Source: Epiperipatus broadwayi (lineage: Eukaryota; Onychophora; Udeonychophora; Euonychophora; Peripatidae). From it: a stretch of DNA of 64,000 nt. Shown here in pieces: positions 12,552-23,121 of the stretch. The notes beneath the pieces were generated by a model that was not told where the DNA came from, did not search any database, and worked only from the letters and a program-made list of their open reading frames with translations. The position numbers and the translations under genes are program-made. The stretch lies in assembly GCA_028023455.1 (NCBI GenBank), contig JAQFVV010012510.1, positions 3,887,420 through 3,951,419 of the forward strand, read 5' to 3'. Position 1 is the first letter of the stretch, and every line of letters starts with the position of its first letter.

Positions 12552-12914
12552 TAAAACAGGCAAAACTCACTATACGTATTGTCACACACAGCAAGCTAGA
12601 GTAATCAATGGACGCCAGAAGGCTTGTGCATAAAATCCTCATCTAGTGCCTACTCATCCAATATTCCCAGACTAGTTTCTGGCATGTGGCCTTCGTCAGT
12701 GAGGAGCCTTGGATCTGAGAGCATTGCACCTAGATCTTAGGCCACAAGCCAGAAACAAGTCTGGGGATATTGGATGAGTAGGCACTAGATGGGGATTTTA
12801 TGCACAAGCCTTCTGGCATTCATTGATTACTTTAGCTTGCTGTGTGGCAATACGTATAGTGATTTTTGCCTGTTTTAACAACAGATATACACGGGCATAG
12901 GGGGTGGTGGTCAT
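12552..12914 (+). mobile_element. Family A palindromic SINE-like element, full long form
   Basis: This copy shows the full architecture. A left arm of about 165 bp begins ttaaaacaggcaaaactcac. A short loop (ccttggatctgagagcattg, cacctagatc) follows, then a right arm that is the left arm's reverse complement and ends ttttgcctgttttaa. A one-sided tail (acacgggcatagggggtggt, ggtcat) closes it. It is bounded by the 11 bp repeat agtatgtatgt (12541-12551, 12915-12925). No tRNA-type A or B box or ORF is seen, so the parental RNA is unknown. Confidence 0.78.
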
Positions 12915-13229
12915 AGTATGTATGTATGTGTGTTAAAGGTTCAAGTTTTTCTTTGTTCTAAGGACAGGGAAAATACCATTCATATGGAAAATTTTCTTTT
13001 TACTGCCTAGGAAAAAAAAAAGAGATTGCTATATTATTGAATTATTAACAAGAAATTTCGGACACTGCAGGACCACAATGATGACCATGATCATTCACCT
13101 ACTAATGTTTTTTTGCAAGAATGTTCTCTTATATGTCATTACATATTGAAAAAACGTGAAAGCGTGTTTGAAATGTTATGCCTACTAAAATATTGATATT
13201 ATATATGTCTCTTTTATATTTTTTAACAG

Positions 13230-13325
13230 GACAAACCAACACTCTTGCCATTCTCCGAATAATAATTGCGAAATCATAATCCAGTACATGTGTCATGATA
13301 TGTTGAGAGATGGCACCACAACAGA
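13230..13325 (+). CDS. DD3-3-like exon c
   Basis: The acceptor is tttttaacag and the donor gtaagt. The exon completes W47 and encodes residues 48-78: TNQHSC, a cysteine-bearing loop (CHSPNNNC), IIIQYMC and LRDGTTT. The WTNQH...C...C.I..QYMC...RDGTTT pattern is the strongest single family signature in the window. At least three of the four cysteines look positioned for disulphides in an extracellular domain. Confidence 0.94.
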
Positions 13326-13511
13326 GTAAGTAACCAATTTGTTCTTAATTTTTACCATTTGTTTTATTTTTATTTGGCTATTGATTTTTCTATTATTATT
13401 ATTTATTTATCCCTGCATAAAAATTTATCGTTCTATTAAAAATTTTAAATTTTTTTGAATGACATTGTCCTTTGTAACAAATCATATTTTGTTAATTTTT
13501 CTTTATTTCAG

Positions 13512-13650
13512 TGTAATACCAGAAAATAATGAAGCCTGCAATAATTTGAAATGTAATACTGATAAGCAATATGGATTGCATGAAACTTACGATTCTTATG
13601 TCAACTGCAAGAATCGACAGAGAAATAGTGGACTTTTCACAGCAGATCAA
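13512..13650 (+). CDS. DD3-3-like exon d
   Basis: The acceptor is tttatttcag and the donor gtatgt, following a 186 bp intron. It completes D79 and encodes residues 80-125, including ACNNLKC, KQYGLHETYDSYVNC and SGLFTADQ, ending in phase 0. The intron that follows carries a family A repeat only 36 bp past the donor. Confidence 0.93.
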
Positions 13651-13686
13651 GTATGTAAATAAATTTTATGTTATATTACTAAATGG

Positions 13687-13768
13687 TTTTCACAGAGCCA
13701 AAATTCTCCATACAGTAGCGTCACTCAGTGCAAGCCAGAGTAATCAATGGATGCAGGATCATATGATT
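13687..13768 (+). mobile_element. Family A element, short copy just after exon d
   Basis: It contains ttctccatacagtagcg, tcactcagtgcaagccagag and taatcaatggatgc, then a reduced tail (ggatcatatg). It is flanked by the 11 bp repeat ttactaaatgg (13676-13686, 13769-13779). It lies 36 bp past the exon d donor. Confidence 0.72.
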
Positions 13769-14550
13769 TTACTAAATGGCAAAATGTATGTTTGATCGCA
13801 AATGGCAATATTTTATGAATTCTGTGCTAAAGTATAACAACGAAGTGGATCAAACTGCCTTAATTATTGAGTTGATCTTCATATAAATATATTTAGACTT
13901 TAGAATGTAAAAATAATTAGTTATGAATATGATATATAAATACTGAAAGTTCACTTGACAGTTTTTTGAAAAAAAATTAAAAAAACAACTTTTATTCTGC
14001 TTTAAATGAACTTTAAGTCTACTTACATATTATTTAGCCATTTTATAAGGAATAAAATAAACACTTAAAGAATAAATCAACTTATTTTATTAAGAATTAC
14101 AATTCAAGTATAAAATTTAATTTATAAATAAATTATTTATAAGCAAATTAATTTTTGATTTGTATTATTTGATAGTTATTTCTTGACCAAGCATTAAATC
14201 AACAATTACCTAAATAAAAATAAAAAACCAAGTTTCATCAGTTAATGCAAATCTAAAAGGACAAGATAACAATTGATATTTCTACCTTTCAGAAACACTC
14301 TAATGAATTTAAATTAGAATTTGCTAATTATTTTAAAATCTTAACCAACTTTGAAGGTGATTGAGCAAAATCAGTAAGAAGATAATTGATACTTTACTAA
14401 GAATTGTGACAAAGATAGCTATTACATAAAGGAGCATTTTTCCAGAAAATTTTCAATGTATGAAGAAGAAAATATTTAAAAATGATCTGTAACTATCAAA
14501 TTTTGCTTCTTTTCTTTAGCTATGCAATTCTATAGGTAACGTTAATTCGC

Positions 14551-14981
14551 TTCCAAGAAAAGATTAAATTTTTTATTTCACAATTTAACTAATAATTTTG
14601 ACGCAAAGAATGATCCCGATGTGAAATGAATGATTCTGGAGCATGAAATGGAATTTGTCCATATATTCAATCCATGGAATATCAAAACAGTTTGTGCAGA
14701 GTGCAACAATCAAAGAAGAAAATTCAAAGAGGCATGGTTTATCATTAATAACATCCATCCAATAAATAAAAAGATTTTTGTATAGCATTGTCATGGAAAT
14801 GGAATATGTAAATTACAAATTTACATATTCACCAAGAATAAATGTTGTGTTTTCTCCTAATAACACTAGTTTAGCCAATAAGTTTGTGTGCTATGTTTAT
14901 GACCTCCCAGGTCAAAAGCAACGCTCTGTGAGTTATTAGTTAAATTGTGAAATAAACATTTAATCTTTTCTTGGAAGCAAA
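14551..14981. mobile_element. Inverted-repeat element (MITE-like), unclassified
   Basis: The left end (gcttccaagaaaagattaaa, then ttatttcacaatttaact) is inverted at the right (agttaaattgtgaaataa, then tttaatcttttcttggaagc). The arms are about 45-50 bp around a 330 bp interior. The interior has a 69-codon open frame on the minus strand that I do not recognise. No target duplication was identified. Confidence 0.6.
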
Positions 14982-14984
14982 TAA

Positions 14985-16660
14985 ACACTACTTACAGAAT
15001 GAAAATGATCTATTAAGAAAATTGAATATCTGAAGTTCTGTAAAATGGTATGAAAAAGAATTAATAATGAGATAAGAAAATATAACTGTAAATTGGTAAA
15101 GAAAGCTATAGAACAGAAGTGTAAAACTGCATCTTGATATTGGAATGAAAGTTGTTTCAACAGTAAGAAGAAAATACAGAATTATTACTCAAATAAGCAT
15201 CATGATGTAATAAAAAACAAGAAAACAAAAGTGCCATTACAATTACTACATCTTCTAAATTGAAAAACGCTTTAAATGAAAAAAGGAAACATGCAATTAA
15301 ATTTACAAAGAAAAGGAAATGCTCCAGAAAATGATGGAATTAATATTGATATGTAAGCAAAAGAAGAAATAAAAAAATTGTTGGCAAAATAGTGTATATT
15401 TAAATGATAAAGATGAACCAAATGGCTGGAAGAATGCTGTAGTAATATTAATATTTAAGAAAGACAATAAAGAAAATATTAGAAAGTACAGATTTTTCAA
15501 TCTTGTATCAGTTCTATACAAGACTAAAATAATTATAACTTATCTATAATGAAATTTGAACTCAGCAAACCAACCAAAAAACGAGCTGGATATAAAAGTG
15601 ATTTTAACACAATGAATAATATCCAAATAAATATTATGAGAAATTATAGAAAGAGAAAAATTAAAGTAATTAATGTTTTGAACTAACAAGATATAAATTC
15701 AGGATATTTTCATATTCTGAAAAATATTTTTCAAAATACAACAGCAACGATTATATTATGTGAGGACACTAAGAAGATTGTCATTGAAATGAATTTACTA
15801 AAGAATGATTCCATATCTCCAAAAGTTTTTACAGCAGTTTTACAAGAAATATTTTGTGGATTAAAATGGGGAGCAAAGGGAAATGGAGAATATTCAAGAC
15901 ATCTAGATTTTGCAGATGATGTAACTGTTTTTACAAATAATGCTTCAAAACTTCAAGAAATGTAGCAAGTGTTATAGATAAAAATATTAAATACGATTAA
16001 AGCTAAATATTAAAAAAAGCCTAAAATAATGTTCAATGACTTTTCTCAGGAAAAGGAAAATAAAAATTGATATCACGAGTTAGAAGAAGTCAACAATTAC
16101 AAATATTTTGGTTAAATTATTAATTTAGATGGAAACAATGAATGTAATTAATCATAAAATGTGATGGGAGTAATAACTTGATACTATGTATTTAAAAAGG
16201 AAGGATTTAAATAAATGGGTTTTGCCATTCTTTGTTATGAATCTAAGACTTGGATACTTAACAGAAGATCAATATAGAGATTTTAGATCATTCAACAAAG
16301 TATGGGGAGATGTATATTGGAAATAACATGAAGGAATCAAAGTAAAATATGTTAGTGAGAGACTAAACAGGTAACAGTACACCATTGAAAAAATTAAGAG
16401 GCTAAAATGGAGCAGGACTGGACATATTATTCGAAGAGTTGTTAATAGTTGGACAGATGAAGTCTAAAACTGGATTTTAAGAGCATGTAAAAAGAGTAGA
16501 AATTGACCATATATGAAGTGGTTAGAAGGAATAAAGAAGTTTGCAGATGTATTGTGAAAAAGAAAGCCTATAGACTGAAAAAACTGAATTAAAATTGTAA
16601 AAATCATCCTTGTTCAGGTGATTGATAATGATTTTTATTCTTCAATCTCACACTCTTAAT
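14985..16660 (+). pseudogene. RTE-like LINE reverse transcriptase remnant
   Basis: Conceptual reading with frameshifts shows a linker (YEKELINEIRKY), then APENDGIN, WKNAVVILIFKKD, a degenerate YRxxxLxSVLYK, SPKVFTAVLQEIF, the catalytic region as HLDFADDVTVF, EEVNNYKYFG, and a C-terminal KLKWSRTGHI-type segment (seen as RLKWSRTGHIIRR). These are in the order expected for RTE-clade LINE polymerases. Numerous stops and frame changes make it inactive. The endonuclease domain is absent from this copy. Confidence 0.72.
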
Positions 16661-16760
16661 GTTTACATTTTAAATGTATTAGATTCGGTAATATTTTTTT
16701 GCATATGTTTTTTAAATGATTTGTACAAACTGAAATTATTTTAACTAGTGATTATATCAA

Positions 16761-16998
16761 TTATTAAAACAGGCAAAACTCACTATATGTACTGCTACAC
16801 ACAGCAAGCTAGAGTAATCAATGGATGCCATAAGGCCTGTGCATAAAATCCCCATTTAGTGCCTACTCATCCAATATCCCCAGACTAGTTTCTGGCTTAT
16901 GGCCTTCGTCAGTGAGGAGCCTTGGATCTGAGAGTTTTGCCTGTTTTAACAACAGTTATACACAAGCATAAGAGGTGGTGGTCATGTGATGCTTATTC
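16761..16998 (+). mobile_element. Family A element, long form lacking most of the second arm
   Basis: It begins ttattaaaacaggcaaaact, runs through the arm and the ccttggatctgagag loop, then jumps to gttttgcctgttttaacaac and the tail (cataagaggtggtggtcatg). It is flanked by the 10 bp repeat attatatcaa (16751-16760, 16999-17008). Confidence 0.75.
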
Positions 16999-17426
16999 AT
17001 TATATCAAACTGGTGCAACTGTATAGTAGTTTGTCATTGAATAAATAATTGCTGCATATAACTCTTCCATCTGTAACAAAAAAATATTAATGCTAAGCTT
17101 TAATCTTTTGTACTACTTTAATAAATCATTATTTTTTTTTATCCATGATCCTACTTATAGCATATCATTAGATGGTTTATGTGATAAGTTTTCAATAAGT
17201 GACCTCTAACATTTTGGTTTAATTTTTAAGGAAAACTAATAAAATATATTGTATTTATTGGAAGGTAAGCTGTAAAAAATACATCAGAGAAATGATTATC
17301 TGAGCATATGTTATCTAAACTACTGTGGCCTTCCTATAGTAGTACTTATTAAACGTGTTGAAGTTTAACATTTAACAAACATTTTAATAATTCAAAAACA
17401 TCTAAATATTATTATGTTGCAGATTG

Positions 17427-18393
17427 GGTAAAGGTTTACTATAACGGTCTATGGGTGTTTGCCCTCTATTGTTTAAAATTTAAACTAAATTGTTGAGAAT
17501 CTTAAGAGTATTTTATTATATTACAAATAAATTAAAATTTAATCAAATGTAAAAGATAATAATAAAAACATTTAACTTTTTAAACATACTTATGTCCTAT
17601 ACACACTAGGAAGTTGGAGAAAAAAGCTGCTGTATCTACTCCGGAGGGCAAATTCATGCAGGTACGATGAAAACAAAGCTCTGCTAGTGCCAGATTGGAA
17701 TTTCAGCTTATGCTTTGCTCTCATCCACATGTTTTTAATATTCTGGGTGTGTATGTCTTGGTCTTCGGGATGCACGAAGTTCTCCTGATGGACGACAACT
17801 GAATGCATATACACACCATTGTTGAGACTGCTGATGTTATTGTACGCAGCCCAGCCATCTGAAATAATGTTTACCTGGTAAAATGAACTGCTGTATCAGG
17901 CCCTCCAGTGTATCAGCCGTCTTGTCTGCAACTTCTGTCAAGAAGCACTTTCTTGATGCTCTCTCTATACTGCCAGAATAGCAGCAACACTCAAAATTTC
18001 ACCATCAGGTACTAAGCATGTAGCAGACATTTTTTCCAACTATAAAACTGTATACGTGTGCATGTAATTTGCGCCGTTGAACACATAAGGTGTCTTCTTC
18101 TTTTTTTTTTTTTGCAACATGTGCTATAAATGTAGTTATTTTAAATTCTTAAGTTGTAGACAGTTTAAATTCTTAACTTTCAAACAAATTAAAAGTAATT
18201 CTTTTAATTAATGACGTGTAATTAATCCAACATTCAAAAGGTTTTTTTTTTTATTATTATCTTTTACATTTGATTAAATTTTAATTTATTTGTAATATAA
18301 TAACATACACGTACGATTCTCAAGCAATTTAGTTTAAATTTTAAACAATAGAGGGCAAACACCCATAGACCGTTATATAAGTAAACCTTTACC
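17427..18393 (-). mobile_element. Merlin (IS1595-type) DNA transposon with intact ends
   Basis: Terminal inverted repeats of about 150 bp begin ggtaaaggtttact and end agtaaacctttacc. The interior is about 650 bp. The 8 bp sequence gcagattg lies directly outside both ends (17419-17426, 18394-18401), the duplication size typical of Merlin elements. The interior encodes a broken transposase on the minus strand (separate entry). The complete ends and good arm identity suggest a fairly recent insertion, although the transposase is dead. Confidence 0.85.
17590..18100 (-). pseudogene. Merlin transposase (ISXO2-like DDE) remnant, frameshifted
   Basis: Read on the minus strand, an upstream segment gives ERASRKCFLTEVADKTADTL and GLIQQFILPG. 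After a frame change it continues IISDGWAAYNN, then VVVHQENFVHPED, HTQNIKNMWMRAK and SYLHEFALRSRY, to a stop near 17590. The SDGWAAY, H-x-x-V-x-H-x-x-N-F-V and T-Q-N-I-x-x-x-W motifs are those of the IS1595/ISXO2 transposase fold used by Merlin elements. The N-terminal part and first catalytic aspartate are not clearly preserved. The frameshift near 17870 and a stop upstream make it nonfunctional. Confidence 0.8.
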
Positions 18394-18641
18394 GCAGATT
18401 GATAACAACAAAAATTCACAGTTTTACTGCTTATCGAAGAAACAAAAAAAAATGGGAGAAAATAGATCTACGCTGTCAGTAGACTAACTAAGCTATACAA
18501 ATCTTAGGATCTCTATTAAAAGAATAGCACTAATATGAATGAAATGGAGTAATGCTATTAGTGAATGATCTCCTACCACTTTGTCTTTAATAATAATTCT
18601 ACTGTGATTCTGAATGTATATTTCATTATATGAATACATTT

Positions 18642-18746
18642 AGCATCACCTGATCACCATCTCTTATACTAGCACATAATTGTTTATAAACAATTACTCT
18701 GGTTGGCACAGGGTGGCACTACTGTATGGAGAGTTTTGCCTTGATT
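18642..18746 (-). mobile_element. Family A element, short form
   Basis: The tail (agcatcacctgatcaccatc) is followed by a reduced body and one arm ending ggcactactgtatggagag. It is flanked by the 12 bp direct repeat atgaatacattt (18630-18641, 18747-18758). Confidence 0.75.
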
Positions 18747-18758
18747 ATGAATACATTT

Positions 18759-19958
18759 CTTGATGAATTGCAGAAATGGTATGTAGCATTTTATATGAAC
18801 AAGTGACAAGTGTTGTTTAAGCTATTAGAAGTGTGTTATTGAAAGGAAACATTAATTGTTTATTTCTAAAAAATACTTTTACAATGCTATTGAGAAGTTA
18901 AAGGAATATCAAATTATTAAACATCTAAAAATAGTAGAAAAATGTAAATGAATGCTACCATTTTAGCTAATAAAATGCAAACTTTTCAAATTCTCATTAT
19001 TCTTCAGCTATTTTAATTTTATTCTAAAAATTATTGGATAAGCACTGACTATACTGCAAATGAAGGAATAATTCACAGTGATTGGTTAAAATTCTGCTTA
19101 ATGATTGACTAAAACTTTGATGTAAAGTTTATTCAATGTGCTTGCTCTCCTGTGACCAATCAATGCAAATACACATTAAAACTAAATATGGGTGCTCCAA
19201 TTCATAAATAAGATGTTACAAGCATTTTATACTAATAGGCCAATGGTGCTAAAAAAAGAAGGTAAAATAAAAAAATTTATAGGCCAGCACTTTGAAGCCA
19301 AAATCTAGAAGAGAAAATAGGTCATTCCAATTTGGGTAAGTTAATATCACTGCTACAAAATAAAATATAATAATTTCAGCTATTATGATCAATGATTCTT
19401 TTCATGAAATCATTAAAGTATTGCTCTGTTTAAATACCTTTGTTGCAGACATTCAAACAACATTTTCTTAGTGCTTTAAGAATTCAAAAAAATCTTGTGC
19501 CCCTCTCAAGCTATCTTCAACTAACATCAAATCTTCTAAGCTACTCTTACTGTATAGCATGTCTCCAAGCTTCAAAATAATTGCTAATATTTATTTTTGT
19601 GCATTAATGTAAAATTTTAATGAAATGGTTTTTAGTATTATTAATTATTATTGCTCTTCAAAAACTATCATAATTACAAAGTTTTTCATTTTCAAAACAA
19701 ATACAATGAAAATAGGGTGTCTTTTTGTACGAAACTTATTTCACCTTATATGCAATTTGAACATATTTCAGATCAGACCAGTAGGTTAGCATTATACTTT
19801 AACGGCCAATTACTGATTATCTCACATGGCATGAGATAGTTACGTATAATTATTTGGTGGTGCATTATAAAATGTGTTTGTTTTTGTTTATTTAATTTTT
19901 CTATGAGATTATTTATTATTTCTGAATGATAAATATTTTTTGATTTTAATTGTAATAG
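18759..19958. other. Intronic sequence before exon e
   Basis: Nothing recognisable apart from AT-rich unique sequence and a normal polypyrimidine-type acceptor for exon e. Confidence 0.4.
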
Positions 19959-20075
19959 AAATTGTTCCATCGAAACGCTCGAAGTACTCGACAAAACCCT
20001 GATGGAGTACGTAATGGATATGAATGCCCTGAAGAAAAAGATTATTACCCATATTGGCATCCAACAGAATGGAAG
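19959..20075 (+). CDS. DD3-3-like exon e
   Basis: The exon is in phase 0 at both ends (acceptor ttgtaatag, donor gttggt). It encodes residues 126-164: KLFHRNARS, then [17 protein letters not shown] and [12 protein letters not shown]. This is one of the most conserved stretches of the family. The donor +3 base is T rather than A or G, a slightly weak but acceptable site. Confidence 0.93.
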
Positions 20076-20554
20076 GTTGGTTTTAATGTATTATTTTTTG
20101 TAAACTTTATAGTCTAAAAGATTTAGACTAGGCATGATGTATATATTAATTTCTATATTGAAAATAATATGTGTTGACTTTGCAGTGGCAGAAAAGTGAT
20201 TAGGTCATTATAAAACTAATTTTATGTGATCATTCATTGTCAATAAATATAATCAGTATAGTAGAAGCATTTTAGCTTTAGATGGGCAGTAGGTAGTCAC
20301 TGTACACTTGATGTCCGTCAGGTTATGACTAGCTACTTCTCTACCGTGCAATCCATTTTTTACCTTCCTACTCCATTTTCAAATGTATTAAAAATTGTAA
20401 TAACAAGTGTATAAAAGAGTAAAACAGTAATAAAAAAAATTTACATTGTTATATCATAAAATAATAATCACTTTCATGATTTTAAAAATACTAACTATTT
20501 ATACACTAAGTTATTTGAAAATTGAAAAGCCTTTTGGTGCAGTTATAGCAAATC

Positions 20555-20800
20555 AGCTAGCAATGTTTGCGACCTGAGTTTGAATTTGAATTAGATTAAA
20601 CTTGAAAACTTATTGTTTTCAAGCAATCAGTCCATAATCAACTCAGATATCTATCTAATGTTGGTCATTAACATATCCGGCTAAAACAAGAATGGAAAAA
20701 CGCTCGATCCTTTTATCACCTGGCAATTGGCAAGTCTGGTGGGTTATTCCTTTTCCCATGATCCTCTACAAGTTGCTATTGCAAAAGCTTTTCTCTTGTG
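20555..20800 (+). repeat. Possible SINE with a worn tRNA-like head
   Basis: The segment ggtgcagttatagcaaatca resembles a weak A box and gagtttgaattt a weak B box. The stretch tttgaattagattaaacttg resembles part of 62950-63000, and a later stretch loosely resembles 57230-57300. This suggests one dispersed, diverged family. No target duplication was seen. Confidence 0.35.
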
Positions 20801-21288
20801 ATGGACTATTAAATGTCATTTTATAATTATATGGAAATTGTAATCTTAATGCTCAATAAACTGATTTATTTATTATCAATGGTTTAAGATAATGCAATAA
20901 GTTTTGTTTGAATAATAGAAGTTTTTGAATAATGGATATTAGGATATACAATATGGACAATAACTATGAATAAACATAATATACTTATTTGCCTTATATA
21001 AATAAAAATAAATAATAATCTTATGGTTAGTTTTTTGAGAAGTTGAGTGATCTTCAAATACCAGAGTGTCAGGCAAGACACAATAGTTCCCATTCATGTA
21101 ATGGAGCTTAAATTTATTTTTCCAGCTGAAAATCAGGCCATAGACTTTTAGCATTCTCTATTCTTATGACTAAACTTGTTTTCCCAGTTATTTAGCTTAT
21201 CACAAAGATTGATGAAAATAGACAAAGATTATAGAAGAAGAACAACAGTCATTTAAACTTAACAAAGAATTGGAAACTGACTTGGTTT

Positions 21289-21370
21289 TCATATGTCAAA
21301 GCGGGAAGCGAACTTCCGGACAGCTGCTTGGAAGGCAGCTATGCTAACAACTAGGCCACCAACGCTTGAC
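21289..21370 (-). pseudogene. tRNA-Gly(UCC)-derived retropseudogene
   Basis: On the minus strand the 5' part reads GCGTTGGTGGCCTAGTTGTT, then AGCATAGCTGCCTTCCAAGC, a good match to the D arm and anticodon arm of tRNA-Gly with anticodon TCC. The T arm no longer pairs, and the 3' acceptor strand (CGCTTTGAC) does not complement the 5' GCGTTGG, so it is not a working tRNA. It sits exactly between 14 bp direct repeats aactgacttggttt (21275-21288 and 21371-21384), showing insertion of a tRNA-like transcript by retroposition. Confidence 0.8.
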
Positions 21371-21912
21371 AACTGACTTGGTTTGTGAAGATTATTTCTA
21401 AAATTGTTTGAACTTTATTACAAATTGCTCTAAGACATTTAACTATGGTATGAATTGTAATTTGTAGTAGTTGATTATTATATATATATAATTCCACCAA
21501 ATTTTATGAATAAAATGCAGAATTTCTCATTAATTTACTCAAATAATGAATTTATACTCTTTAAACATAAAAACTTTCAAAAAGATTAGTAGGATAATTG
21601 AATCGCATAAGACACAGTTATAGCTGTTGCTATAAATAATGTAAATGAAAATTAAATTTCTATATCTGTAACACTGTATATCTAAAATTATGTCTTTAGA
21701 ATAAAATCCAGCTATTAAGAATTTTTCATACAATGCTAAATTTATTGACAAATTTCTATTTTTGTTATTTGATTAGTAATACATATTGCAGTCTTAATAA
21801 ATCGAAATAATAGACATTATAATTGTATAATTTACTGAAAAATGACTATAAGAAATATAATATAATAAATGTAAAAGTATAATACCCATTATAAAAAAAT
21901 ATTATATATAAT

Positions 21913-22320
21913 ATATAAACTATTTAACGGTAAAAGAAATATATATTTTAAATTCTTTAGTAGCGCTTTCAATTATGTAATAATCCTCGTCAGCTTTAAC
22001 TGAATTTCAAATTTTAATGTTACGTAAATTTCCATAAGCTGTGTATGGCATATTTGCAACTTGCCTATTAATAATATCTTTATATTTATCTATTAAAATT
22101 ACCTCTTTAATTTTTTTCTTTAGAGACAATTTTAATAGATAAATATAAAGATAATGTTATTAATAGAAAAGTTGCAAATACGGTCATACACAGCTTATGG
22201 AAATTTACGTAAAATTAAAATTTGAAATTCAATTAAAGCTGACGAGGATGACTACGTAATTAAAAGTGCTACTAAAGAATTTAAAATATAATATTTCTTT
22301 TACTGTTAAATAGTTTATAT
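21913..22320. mobile_element. Foldback (MITE-like) element
   Basis: Arms of about 190 bp are reverse complements: tataaactatttaacggtaa at the left pairs with ttactgttaaatagtttata at the right. The central loop lies around 22100-22125. No coding capacity is present. The termini abut TA-rich flanks, so the duplication cannot be defined. Confidence 0.7.
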
Positions 22321-23113
22321 GCATACTAATAAATACAGCACTAAAGTATATGTAGATGAAAGAAAACAGGCCATTTTCCATGAGATGTGAAAATATGAGT
22401 GTATACATTTGTGTTTCCTTGTCAGCAAAATTAAGAATAAAACAGTGCATTGCTTTATTCTAAATTTTTAGATTAAATAAGTCTTTATTTCTTGGCAAGT
22501 ATTTCATACTTAAGCCAGATATAATGACCAAAATAATAGTTGTAACTTTTTATTTAAACATATACATTTGTATTCATATAGTTCATGGAAATTGATCTGC
22601 CATTTTTCATTTACATATATTCTACTATAGTGTTTATTAGAATATTTATGATTATTTGATTTTCTATTTATTATTTGCAAATGTTTACAAAATGAGGTGC
22701 CATCTTTTATCTATGTTTATTTATGTTTAAGTTATCTGTCATTATATCTGGCTTGAATTTGAAATACACCCTTATCCCTATATTTCAAAGAAATCAAGCT
22801 TTATTTAAAATCCAAAGTTTAAAGCAATTTATTGTTTTATTTTCAGTTTTATAACAATGGCATGTGGATTGTGTATTTATATTTATATGGCCCATGGAAG
22901 TTGGTTTACTTTTTTACTTATATATATATACTAAATGTGTGAGGAAAAAAAAATTAATAAAAAAGTTTCCCAAAATGTAGTCAAAGCAAAAGAAAAGATA
23001 TATATTAAAAGTAAACTACATTAAATATGTTTAGGATATGAAAATTGTGAATTTAATTCATTTAGTAAAGAATAAAGTAGATTCATAATAAAATTAAGTA
23101 TTTACATGAATAA
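22321..23113. other. Intronic AT-rich sequence
   Basis: No gene or classifiable repeat is visible. Confidence 0.4.
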
Positions 23114-23121
23114 TGAAATAA

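Noticed and set aside
21289-21370. Functional tRNA-Gly gene
   Set aside because: The acceptor strands do not pair and the T arm is broken. Flanking 14 bp direct repeats show it is a retroposed copy.
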